Of a DNA stretch of 18,626 nt, positions 1 to 6,429 are shown in pieces; the first letter of the stretch is position 1; each line of letters begins with the position of its first letter. The notes under the pieces were generated by a model, which saw nothing but the letters and a program-made list of their open reading frames with translations, was not told the DNA's origin and did no database searches. The DNA lies in assembly GCA_030620735.1 (NCBI GenBank), contig JAUXDV010000007.1, forward strand, positions 1-18,626, read 5' to 3'. The DNA comes from Gammaproteobacteria bacterium (GTDB taxonomy: Bacteria; Pseudomonadota; Gammaproteobacteria; Chromatiales; Chromatiaceae). A program made the translations under genes and the position numbers.

Positions 1-1841
1 AGCGTGATCATGTTGCCTGCATAGGCGATGGTCGGAATAAAGTTATCCGGCGAGTTGTCCTTCATCACCGTATAGACATGCCAGTGCGTTTTGACCGAAG
101 AGCGCACATAACCCATCAGTCCCATCAACCAGGTGAATGCAATCGGCAGCGCGAACAGTGCATATTGCGCCCGGTCGGGAATGCGTCCCCAGTGCGACGG
201 CAGGGTTTTTGCATTGCGGAACATCAATGTATCGATGACGATGCCGGAGATGATGACAACCAGCGTTGAGACCACCTGTGCAACAGAAGAGCCCACCTTG
301 TAGACCGTGTTGGTGAAGTAGCCGTAGTAGACGCCGAGGAAGATGATATTGGCAATCGCCACCACGTAGATCGCCACCATCAGCGCATTGCCGGCAGGCG
401 CCCATCGAACCGTTGCCACCTTGTCGGAACGCCGGTAGAGCTGGAATGAGAGAAAGGTCACGATCAGCATCAGGTTCACCGCGATATTCTTCGCCGGCAT
501 GATGCCGAGGGGGCCAAGAATGCTGTGGTGCGTTCCGCCGAGCAGTGAAATTTCAGAGGCGGAGAGCATCAGTGTGTGCGGCGTAATCCAGATCAGAAAG
601 GTGACCACCAGAATCAGGGCAATATATTTGACCAGCCATTTATAGCGATCCGAACCATCGGTGCGCGACATCCCTGCCCACAGATAGAAGTTGCCCGCCA
701 GCAGAATGGTGCCGATGAGCACCGCCTGGAGGATAAACAGCCACGCCAGGATGCCGCCCATCGCCGTGATGCCCATCTGCTGTGAGTAGGCGTAAATCTC
801 CGCCATCAGCCAGTAACCGGCGAAAGGCAGCGGCAGAAATGCCAGTATGGCGATGAAGTTGGAGGTGTAGCCCATCCAGTCGTAATGCGCCCGCTTCTCG
901 GGATCACTGCTGCTGAGAAACTTGAACGCGGCATAGGCGCCAACCACGGCGCCGCCGAATGCGATATTGGCGATAAAGCGGTGCAGGTTGATCGGATTCC
1001 ACAGGGGGCCCTTCATCACCTCCCAGATGTTGCCGACCACTGCTCCCACTTCGTTGACGCCTGAGGGCGCCATCATAAATGTCGCCCAGGAGTTGGCCAG
1101 CACCATGATAGTCAGACCCGAGGCGTTGAGCATCAGGCCGAGTGAGAGGTGTACCCACTTTTTGTTGCCGTAGCGGAATGCATTCCAACCATAGTAATAG
1201 GTGTAGAGGAAAAAGGTCTCGAAGAAGAACAGCCCTGCATAGACCAGCCACTGTGCGCCGAAGACGCGCATCATGTAAGCCATGAAGTCCGGGTAGAGCA
1301 TAAACAGCGCCAGCGCAAGCGAACCGCCGAAAATAGCCGTGATGGAAAAGCCCGTGAGGCTGATCTTCATGAACTCATGCGCCATGTCATCGTAGCGCTC
1401 GTCACCGGTGAACACACCCACCAGTTCGATGATCAGTACGAACAGCGGCACCGCCAGCACCAGCGCGCCGAAAAAGAGATGCAGCTGCGCCAGCACCCAT
1501 ACGATCGCCTTGCTGCTGACGCCGATATCCGGATAATCCGAGCGCGTTGGCCTGGGCGCAGCCCTGGGTTCGATACTCTCTTCAACTGCTGCAATTTCAG
1601 ATTCAAGCTCCAGCGGCGGCTGGCCAACCAACTGCACCTGGCCAACAGGCGCAATACGATCCGCAACATCCCCCACTCCCGGATCTGCGGCCTGCACAGA
1701 AGCAGTGATACCGAGAAACAGCAGCATCAACAGCAAAGAGATAAGGAAGCGAAAAACTTGCAAGGGAGTTCTGATTGAAGCGCAAAGCGATTTGATCAGA
1801 GCTTCCATGGGGAACAGTTTTGCTAATTTGCTATGCATCAT
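1..1841 (-). CDS. Cytochrome bd-like oxidase subunit I (CydA-like), 3' end beyond window
   Basis: Membrane-integral quinol- or cytochrome-oxidase-like subunit; 613 residues are visible and the frame is open to the left edge. The start MMHSK at 1841 has GGAG about ten bases upstream; M at 1808 is an alternative. Residues about 20-50 form a signal-type segment ending SVQAAD, followed by about twelve hydrophobic helices. CydA-type landmarks are LHLFFGALVLAVPLF (N-terminal heme histidine helix), FFFETFFLY (glutamate of the FFLE motif), LANSWATFMMAPSG (compare NGWMxxPxG) and NPINLHRFIANIAFGG. The motifs GYWLMAEIYAYSQQMG and WITPHTL also stand out. Length exceeds ordinary CydA (about 450-520 residues) and recalls the long bd-like oxidases of Nitrospira (from memory). 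The canonical b558 histidine position reads alanine. It is the third gene of a minus-strand operon. Family placement is firm; substrate, electron donor and heme type are not known. Confidence 0.85.
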   Translation of the reverse strand, partial: MMHSKLAKLFPMEALIKSLCASIRTPLQVFRFLISLLLMLLFLGITASVQAADPGVGDVADRIAPVGQVQLVGQPPLELESEIAAVEESIEPRAAPRPTRSDYPDIGVSSKAIVWVLAQLHLFFGALVLAVPLFVLIIELVGVFTGDERYDDMAHEFMKISLTGFSITAIFGGSLALALFMLYPDFMAYMMRVFGAQWLVYAGLFFFETFFLYTYYYGWNAFRYGNKKWVHLSLGLMLNASGLTIMVLANSWATFMMAPSGVNEVGAVVGNIWEVMKGPLWNPINLHRFIANIAFGGAVVGAYAAFKFLSSSDPEKRAHYDWMGYTSNFIAILAFLPLPFAGYWLMAEIYAYSQQMGITAMGGILAWLFILQAVLIGTILLAGNFYLWAGMSRTDGSDRYKWLVKYIALILVVTFLIWITPHTLMLSASEISLLGGTHHSILGPLGIMPAKNIAVNLMLIVTFLSFQLYRRSDKVATVRWAPAGNALMVAIYVVAIANIIFLGVYYGYFTNTVYKVGSSVAQVVSTLVVIISGIVIDTLMFRNAKTLPSHWGRIPDRAQYALFALPIAFTWLMGLMGYVRSSVKTHWHVYTVMKDNSPDNFIPTIAYAGNMIT

Positions 1842-1860
1842 ACCCGGACTCCAGTCATCC

Positions 1861-2064
1861 TCACCCTGCCGGGGTGAGATCCATGTTCAGAGGCAGACCC
1901 TGCATGTTCATGACAAGGTGATTCAATCCATAAAAAAGCACCAGCACGATCGCAAAAGCAATCACCACTGACAGCAGCGTACTAAAAAATCCCATTTTGC
2001 GTTTCTGTTCCATCTGTTCGTCCATTTCTCGCCTGCGTAGTCGTAATTTTTGAGTAACCCACAT
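1861..2064 (-). CDS. Small single-helix membrane protein upstream of the bd-like oxidase
   Basis: Up to 67 aa. A basic, charged N-terminus (RLRRREMDEQMEQKRK) precedes one hydrophobic helix (FFSTLLSVVIAFAIVLVLFY), and a short tail ends DLTPAG. The likely topology is N-terminus inside and tail in the periplasm. The start is uncertain. ATG at 2064 has no good ribosome site. ATG at 2025 (MDEQMEQ, 54 aa) has GCGAGAA just upstream and is my preferred start. The stop is only 19 bases before the oxidase ATG at 1841, so the two are surely co-transcribed. I recognise no named family. A small structural or assembly subunit of the oxidase is inferred from position, by analogy with CydX-like peptides. Confidence 0.75.
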   Translation of the reverse strand: MWVTQKLRLRRREMDEQMEQKRKMGFFSTLLSVVIAFAIVLVLFYGLNHLVMNMQGLPLNMDLTPAG

Positions 2065-2093
2065 CTTTACAATTGAATCAAATTATATTTATG

Positions 2094-2200
2094 ACTCTCG
2101 CAAAGACGCAGAGACGCAAAGGGTTTTCTTGGCGGGCTTTGCGTCTTTGCGAGAGTAAAAGATCTTCATGTCTCGTCAGTTTGATATTTTCTCTGATTAG
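2094..2200 (+). repeat. Dispersed hairpin repeat, family A copy 1
   Basis: Perfect 16-bp inverted repeat, ACTCTCGCAAAGACGC (2094-2109) with its complement at 2141-2156, around a 31-base loop. It is followed on one side by a flank starting ATGTCTCGTCAGTTTG (2168), also found beside the other two copies. It lies between two genes of the minus-strand operon, and its outer edge supplies the stop codon of the 52-aa gene. A transcript from the operon would fold it into a hairpin, possibly affecting mRNA processing. Related copies lie at 5175-5284 and 8664-8771. Confidence 0.85.
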
Positions 2201-2355
2201 CCGTGATGAACCGTAACGCCGCCCGAATAGATCAGCAGCCAGTAGAAAAACACCAGGATTGCCACCAAAACCCCGATGAACAGCTTTGGACCCCAGTTAT
2301 GCTCTTTTTCCGGGGCAGGTTGCCTTGATTCTTTCTCTTCAGGCGTTTCAGCCAT
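2197..2355 (-). CDS. 52-aa single-helix membrane protein, first gene of the oxidase operon
   Basis: Start at 2355 (MAETPEEKE) is supported by AGGAG six bases upstream of the ATG; the frame stays open to 2436 but without a comparable ribosome site. The N-terminal 20 residues are charged and proline-rich and presumably cytoplasmic. One helix follows (KLFIGVLVAILVFFYWLLIY), then a short periplasmic tail, SGGVTVHHG, with two adjacent histidines. The TAA stop (2197-2199) lies at the edge of a dispersed repeat element that separates it from the next gene. No family is recognised. Its place at the head of a bd-like oxidase operon suggests a small oxidase subunit or assembly factor (inference). Confidence 0.75.
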   Translation of the reverse strand: MAETPEEKESRQPAPEKEHNWGPKLFIGVLVAILVFFYWLLIYSGGVTVHHG

Positions 2356-2447
2356 GCTCGTCTCCTGACGGATATTCAATAAACAACATTTTAGAAAAAT
2401 AAGCAAAAATCGAGCCAGCGAATGAAAAGCCGTCAATTAGCATAGTC

Positions 2448-2512
2448 TGCAGTCATCAGTAGGCAGTTTGCAGTAAAGAGATAGAACAGAAACCACCTCC
2501 TGTAAACTGACT
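2448..2512 (+). repeat. Dispersed repeat, family C copy 1
   Basis: GCAGTCATCAGTAGGCAGTT (from 2449) continues into TTGCAGTAAAGA and, after a variable middle, into CTGTAAACTGACTGCCGCCA. The same order and near-identical left half occur at 16729-16799. It occupies the middle of the 342-base divergent intergenic region 2356-2697. The inverted half here is degraded, so it folds less well than the other copy. Confidence 0.7.
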
Positions 2513-2578
2513 GCCGCCAACCGAAAACTTGTATTTAATTTGCACATTACGACCCATTTGCCACCCTTCAGCGGCTAT

Positions 2579-2599
2579 AATTGAATAATTCATTCAATT
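2579..2599. promoter_or_regulatory. Perfect dyad, possible activator or operator site
   Basis: AATTGAAT (2579-2586), a five-base spacer AATTC, then its exact complement ATTCAATT (2592-2599). It is centred about 65 bases upstream of the transcription start expected from the -24/-12 promoter candidate at 2627-2642, in the divergent region between the oxidase operon and the HEAT gene. It could bind the sigma-54 activator or another dimeric regulator. AT-rich dyads can also arise by chance. Confidence 0.4.
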
Positions 2600-2626
2600 T
2601 CACCCTGATATTTGTAGGCTTGCAAC

Positions 2627-2642
2627 TGGCATAGTATCTGCT
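2627..2642 (+). promoter_or_regulatory. Candidate sigma-54 (-24/-12) promoter for the HEAT-protein gene
   Basis: TGGCATAGTATCTGCT matches the consensus TGGCAYR-N4-TTGCW at every defined position but one (C for the first T of TTGC), with the required ten bases between GG and GC. Transcription would start near 2654, giving a leader of about 44 bases before the ATG at 2698. A sigma-54-dependent response regulator is encoded at 15320-16705 in the same gene set, which makes the site more credible. No comparably good match was seen before the other genes. Confidence 0.55.
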
Positions 2643-2671
2643 TATCTTTAAAGATCTATTGCTATTTTTTC

Positions 2672-2695
2672 ATGAAACCAGAATTCAATAAATAA
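2672..2695 (+). other. Possible seven-codon leader ORF before the HEAT gene
   Basis: ATG at 2672 reads MKPEFNK and stops at TAA 2693-2695, two bases before the HEAT-protein ATG at 2698. The HEAT start itself lacks a recognisable ribosome site, so translation could be coupled through this mini-frame. It has no clear ribosome site either and could be chance. Confidence 0.25.
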
Positions 2696-2697
2696 TT

Positions 2698-5121
2698 ATG
2701 ACCCTTGAAAAAGAGACTCAGGAAGTTTTGTGCCAGCTTCTTCAAACCGGCGACGAAGCCGACCGCTGCTACGCTGCCCGCACCCTGGGAATACTGGGGG
2801 ACAGGGAATCGGTCGATACGCTGATCGAACGACTCAGAGACGAAGATGTGGATGTATCCATCGATGCAGCCGAGGCCCTGGGGAATATCGGTGCGACTGA
2901 AGCGGTGCCCGCATTGATCGAATCTCTTGAGAATGACCCCAGCGGCGAAGTCTGCACCATGATCGCCGAAGCGCTGGGCAAGATCAGAAGTTCGGAATCC
3001 ATCGATCCACTGCTGAAGATTCTGCTGCATCGCCCCGACTATCTCGAATGGGACGACGACTGGGATACCTGGTGGGATGTTCAGAAGGAGGCTGTCAAGG
3101 CGCTGGGAATGCTCAAGGCCGAGAAAGCCGTCGATGCCCTGCCCGGCTTGATCGATGACGAGAAGCAGCAGGATATCGAACCCGAAATCCTGAATACGTT
3201 GATCGATATCTCCGCTGCAGGCGAGGCGCGAGTCATCGAGCGTCTGCAAAACCTGCAGAGCCTGCCGCAGCATCGCCGGCGCGCGGCGCATGCGCTGGCA
3301 AAGTCCGCTACGCCGGATGCAATTAAAGCGCTCGGGCGCGCCTTGCAGGACAATGCTGCACAGGTACGCGCCGAGGCCGCCCTTGCACTGGCGGAGAAGC
3401 AGGCAATCAACTACCTGGGCGCTCTGCTGCTGCTGCTCAAAGACCCGCATGAGGAGGTTCGCCGGGCAGCGATTACAGCCGTGGCCCGGCTGGCAAAAGA
3501 TGGCGCCAATGCCAGTGAACTTCAGGGAGCGCTCGAATCGATGCTGAGCGATCCGGACAGTCAGGTGCGCGCCACACTGCTCACGCTGCTTTTACCAGTC
3601 GTGACTAGCAATCCGCTCTCCGGGCAAAACTTCCAGGCCGTGATTGAGTGCATGAGCGACACTGCAGCAGAGACGGCCGCAGCCGCCTGCACCCTGCTGG
3701 GAGCCAACGCCGATCCAACCGCCATCGCCCCCCTGCTGTCACTGATTGACGATGCCAACGGCCACCCCATGGTGCGACGTGAAGCCGCCATCTCCGTTGG
3801 CAAACTGGGCCGCATCGATGCACATGTCATGGCGACACTGGGAAAAGCAGTCACTGATAAACAGCAGACAGTCAGGCTGGCGGCGCTCACGTCGCTGATG
3901 GAGCTTGAAAATAGAGGTATGCTCATGGAGGAGAATAGCGCGGCAGATGAGAAGAATCCATTACCCCGTCCGCTGGAACTGGTGGTGGATGCAGTCAGTG
4001 GTAGAATTGCGATTATTGAAGACTCCTCCACCCCGGCAGACGAAACTGTAAAAGATAAGGATGAAACACAGGAGCAACTAGCGGAATCAGAAACCGGCGA
4101 TTCAGCGAAAGCTCACGAGAGCGCACCGGAAGTGGCTGTAGAGACCATCGACTTACCGGAAACCCCTGCGCAAATCGTCCAGGAGGGTGAGGTTGAAGTC
4201 GCCACCTCCACACTCGATGCCATTGCCATGGAGAATGTGGAATCGATGATGAACGCATCAGCGCCAGCTGCTGAAGAGATCATCGAGGATGAAATCACCC
4301 GTGAGTACAGGGGAATTGTAAAAGATAACAAGGCGATGATGCGGCGCATCCGCTCCCACCGCAAAACCGATGTGCAGCAGGATGTTCGCCGTCTCGCAGC
4401 AAGGGCGCTGGCCGAAACGGACGATCCTCTCGCGATCGACACATTGATTCTGGCGCTCAACGATGATGACGAGCAGATACGGCGCGAGGCCGCAGAAGCC
4501 ATTGGCGTCATCGCACAACGCAGTCAGCGAATACCCGAACTCATGGATGCAGTCGGCGCCCTGATTACACAGCTGGCGATCGGCGACATCGATCACAAGG
4601 TCACCTGCGCGCGAACACTGAGCTACCTCGGAAACCGTGCTGCTCTGGTGCCTTTGATAGAAGCGACCAGAGCGCCCGAATATACCTTGCGCGTCCAGGC
4701 CATCGGTGCCCTTGTGCGGCTGTCACTGAATAGCCGGGATCCGGATGACGCCGGCCACATGGTAGTGCGGGACGTACCGCCGCTGAGCATCGCACGCAAA
4801 CTGATGGAAAGCCTGGATGATGACGATATGGGTGTCCGGGTTGCTGCTGCCAGGGGATTGGCGCAACTCTTAAAACCCCTGGATGAGGAAAGTTTCACCA
4901 GGAAAGCCATCAAAAAAGTTGTATCCAGCGTCATGCTCAGTACCGGAGAGGAAGCGCGCCTCCTCGGCCGGGCGCTGCGTCAGTTCGACACCAGAATCGG
5001 CAATGAAGAGCTGCTGACCCGGCTCAAATCAGCCGAAGACAGCGTCAAGCGCAGTGTCTTTATCGAAATGATCGAAGAACTCTTAAACCCTGATCAGAAC
5101 CGATCTGATCAGGCAGCATAG
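2698..5121 (+). CDS. Large HEAT-repeat (PBS-lyase-type) protein, 807 aa
   Basis: Cytoplasmic alpha-helical repeat scaffold: no signal peptide or membrane helix is visible. Residues 1 to about 400 are tandem helical pairs of the type DVDVSIDAAEALGNIGATEA and AVPALIESL, the signature of HEAT-like repeats also found in phycobilisome lyases. An acidic, low-complexity linker (about 404-535, rich in E, A, S and T) leads to a second HEAT block (about 550-790; QDVRRLAARALAETDDPLAI, DEQIRREAAEAIGVIA). A tryptophan- and aspartate-rich insertion (EWDDDWDTWWDVQ, about 114-126) interrupts an early repeat. Such proteins bind partner proteins and sometimes tetrapyrrole-carrying proteins; no enzyme motif is visible. 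It is divergent from the oxidase operon and leads the plus-strand run. Assembly or scaffolding of the oxidase or heme enzymes is inference. Confidence 0.85.
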   Translation: MTLEKETQEVLCQLLQTGDEADRCYAARTLGILGDRESVDTLIERLRDEDVDVSIDAAEALGNIGATEAVPALIESLENDPSGEVCTMIAEALGKIRSSESIDPLLKILLHRPDYLEWDDDWDTWWDVQKEAVKALGMLKAEKAVDALPGLIDDEKQQDIEPEILNTLIDISAAGEARVIERLQNLQSLPQHRRRAAHALAKSATPDAIKALGRALQDNAAQVRAEAALALAEKQAINYLGALLLLLKDPHEEVRRAAITAVARLAKDGANASELQGALESMLSDPDSQVRATLLTLLLPVVTSNPLSGQNFQAVIECMSDTAAETAAAACTLLGANADPTAIAPLLSLIDDANGHPMVRREAAISVGKLGRIDAHVMATLGKAVTDKQQTVRLAALTSLMELENRGMLMEENSAADEKNPLPRPLELVVDAVSGRIAIIEDSSTPADETVKDKDETQEQLAESETGDSAKAHESAPEVAVETIDLPETPAQIVQEGEVEVATSTLDAIAMENVESMMNASAPAAEEIIEDEITREYRGIVKDNKAMMRRIRSHRKTDVQQDVRRLAARALAETDDPLAIDTLILALNDDDEQIRREAAEAIGVIAQRSQRIPELMDAVGALITQLAIGDIDHKVTCARTLSYLGNRAALVPLIEATRAPEYTLRVQAIGALVRLSLNSRDPDDAGHMVVRDVPPLSIARKLMESLDDDDMGVRVAAARGLAQLLKPLDEESFTRKAIKKVVSSVMLSTGEEARLLGRALRQFDTRIGNEELLTRLKSAEDSVKRSVFIEMIEELLNPDQNRSDQAA
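5089..5113 (+). terminator. Strong hairpin across the 3' end of the HEAT gene
   Basis: CCTGATCAGA (5089-5098), loop ACCGA, then the exact complement TCTGATCAGG (5104-5113). It lies within the last codons, eight bases before the end of the stop codon. No T-run follows, so it is not a textbook intrinsic terminator; it could pause transcription or protect the mRNA 3' end. Confidence 0.4.
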
Positions 5122-5174
5122 ACCCGGATAGACAAACTGAAAATCCTTGCATGATGTAATAATTTTTAACCATA

Positions 5175-5284
5175 ACTCTCGCAAAGACGCCAAGCTCGCC
5201 AAGAAAAACCTTTGCGTCTTGGCGGCTTTGCGAGAAATTAAAAAGGTTTCCATGTCTTGCCAGTATGAGACTTTGTCTCGTTAA
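5175..5284 (+). repeat. Dispersed hairpin repeat, family A copy 2
   Basis: Arms TCTCGCAAAGACGCCAAG (5177-5194) and CTTGGCGGCTTTGCGAGA (5218-5235) pair with one mismatch. The flank starting ATGTCTTGCCAGTATGAGAC (5252) matches the flank of the other two copies and ends in TTAA. It fills most of the 200-base gap between the HEAT gene and the cupredoxin-like gene and would fold in a read-through transcript. Confidence 0.85.
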
Positions 5285-5321
5285 CCATATAACCCAGATT
5301 AACAACCCAGGAGAAAACAGT

Positions 5322-6065
5322 ATGAAGAAATTGCTCTTAGCCCTCAGCATCGCCGGTGTTTGCGCACTACCCCTCAACAGCCAGGCTGCAGCCTACAAAG
5401 AGGGTGCGGTAAGCGATGGTGGAACCATCACCGGCAGCATCAGTTTTACTGGCAAGGATCAGCCTCCCAAAGTCTATGGCATCAGCAAGGACAACGATGT
5501 CTGTGGCACCGGTGAGCGCGAAATCGACTATGTGCGCGTGGTCGATGGACACCTGATGGACACCATTGTCTATCTCGAAAAGATCAAGGAGGGCAAGGCC
5601 TTCCCTGCCGAGGTTGGCGACGCCACCATCGACCAGGAGGGATGCGAGTTCAAGCCTTTCATGCAGGTGATGAAAAATAATTCCAACCTTGCAGCGGTCA
5701 GCAAGGATCCTGTGCTGCACAATATTCACACCTATGAGTTGATCCGCGGCGACGCCAAGGGTCCCAAGAAAACCATCATCAATGTGAGTCAACCGGAGCC
5801 CGGCACCGTCAACTCCACCATCAAGGTTAAAAAGGGACCTGCCATGAAAGTCGAGTGCGACGCGCATGACTTTATGCATGGCTTTGTCTTTATCGCCAAA
5901 AATCCCTACTTTGCCCAGGTCGGTGAAGATGGAACCTTCAGCATCGCCGACGTCCCCCCGGGCGACTACACCATCAAGGCGTGGCACGGCATGTTGAAGA
6001 ACCAGAAAGCCAAGGTCAAGGTTGAAGCCGGCGGAACCGCCACAGTGGACTTCACTTTCAAATAA
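5322..6065 (+). CDS. Secreted cupredoxin-like protein with carboxypeptidase-regulatory-type domain
   Basis: Predicted periplasmic protein of 247 aa. ATG at 5322 is chosen over the upstream in-frame ATG at 5265 because AGGAG (5309-5313) precedes it and MKKLLLALSIAGVCALPLNSQAAA is a clean signal peptide with an SQA-A type cleavage site. Cys14 lies inside the signal and is not in a lipobox. The mature part has conserved-looking Cys61 (DVCGTG) and Cys108 (EGCEFKP). HNIH (133-136) and C179-D-A-H182-D-F-M185-H fit the pattern of a cupredoxin copper site. The C-terminal beta-sandwich (about 200-247, DGTFSIADVPPGDYTIKAWH) resembles carboxypeptidase regulatory domains. It could pass electrons to, or deliver copper near, the neighbouring oxidase system (inference). 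There is no CxxCH heme motif. Metal binding is unproven. Confidence 0.8.
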   Translation: MKKLLLALSIAGVCALPLNSQAAAYKEGAVSDGGTITGSISFTGKDQPPKVYGISKDNDVCGTGEREIDYVRVVDGHLMDTIVYLEKIKEGKAFPAEVGDATIDQEGCEFKPFMQVMKNNSNLAAVSKDPVLHNIHTYELIRGDAKGPKKTIINVSQPEPGTVNSTIKVKKGPAMKVECDAHDFMHGFVFIAKNPYFAQVGEDGTFSIADVPPGDYTIKAWHGMLKNQKAKVKVEAGGTATVDFTFK

Positions 6066-6071
6066 ATCACC

Positions 6072-6200
6072 ATGGATGACGTCGTGGCAGATAAACAACC
6101 AGGATACCGCCTGAGCCTGATGGACTACCTGGCGATCGTTGCCGGCGTCATCAATGTGATCGTGATCGGCTATATCGTGGGTTACTGGTTTTTGCAGTGA
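6072..6200 (+). CDS. 42-aa single-helix membrane protein
   Basis: ATG at 6072 is six bases after the stop of the cupredoxin-like gene and reads MDDVVADKQPGYRLSLMDYL, then one hydrophobic helix (AIVAGVINVIVIGYIVGYWF) and LQ, stopping with TGA at 6198-6200. The ribosome site is weak, so translational coupling to the preceding gene is likely. The charged start and single helix recall the small genes of the divergent oxidase operon. No family is recognised. A small subunit or membrane tether in the same respiratory system is inference from position. Confidence 0.6.
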   Translation: MDDVVADKQPGYRLSLMDYLAIVAGVINVIVIGYIVGYWFLQ

Positions 6201-6420
6201 TTGTCCACCACGGAACACACGGACGACACGGAACTTTGTAACTTCGTGTGAAGGAACAGTACGTAGGATGCTGCTGAGCTTGCGAAGCGCATCTGTCGAG
6301 TACACCCGCGATTGATGCGCTTCGCAAGCTCAGCAGCATCCTACACAGTCTCGAACAATGCACTGGGTTTTTGAGAAGTATCTTATTTTTCCGTGTATTC
6401 CGTGGTTCCTTTATTGAAAG
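6201..6420. repeat. Composite palindromic repeat: 31-bp hairpin nested in a CCACGGAA inverted repeat
   Basis: The inner element has two perfectly complementary 31-base arms (6263-6293 and 6314-6344), beginning GTAGGATGCTGCTGAGCTTG, around a 20-base loop. The outer element is CCACGGAACACACGG (6208-6222) paired with CCGTGTATTCCGTGG (6391-6405) with one mismatch. The composite fills nearly the whole gap between the 42-aa gene and the Usp gene. A degenerate relative of the inner element lies at 12299-12379 (family B). Such GTAGGATG and CCACGGAA palindromes are common dispersed repeats in proteobacterial genomes (from memory). In RNA it would be a very stable hairpin that could stop or process transcripts. 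Confidence 0.9.
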
Positions 6421-6429
6421 AGTTTTTGC

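Noticed and set aside
1149..1778. 209-codon plus-strand open frame opposite the oxidase gene
   Set aside because: The minus strand carries CydA-type helices and motifs; this frame is rich in H, Q and R, typical of an antisense shadow of membrane-protein coding.
2541..2556. Minus-strand sigma-54-like site TGGGTCGTAATGTGCA facing the oxidase operon
   Set aside because: The GG-N10-GC spacing is right, but three consensus positions fail and it lies about 185 bases from the start codon; too weak to annotate.
2662..3450. 262-codon minus-strand open frame opposite the HEAT gene
   Set aside because: It is antisense to clear HEAT repeats, has no recognisable protein features and is explained by codon bias in the real gene.
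5367..6305. 312-codon open frame on the minus strand opposite the cupredoxin-like gene
   Set aside because: The plus strand there encodes a signal peptide, ribosome site and recognisable domain motifs. The minus frame has no family features and crosses a palindromic repeat.
6201..6420. Insertion sequence
   Set aside because: There are inverted repeats but no transposase coding frame; it is better described as a non-autonomous palindromic repeat.
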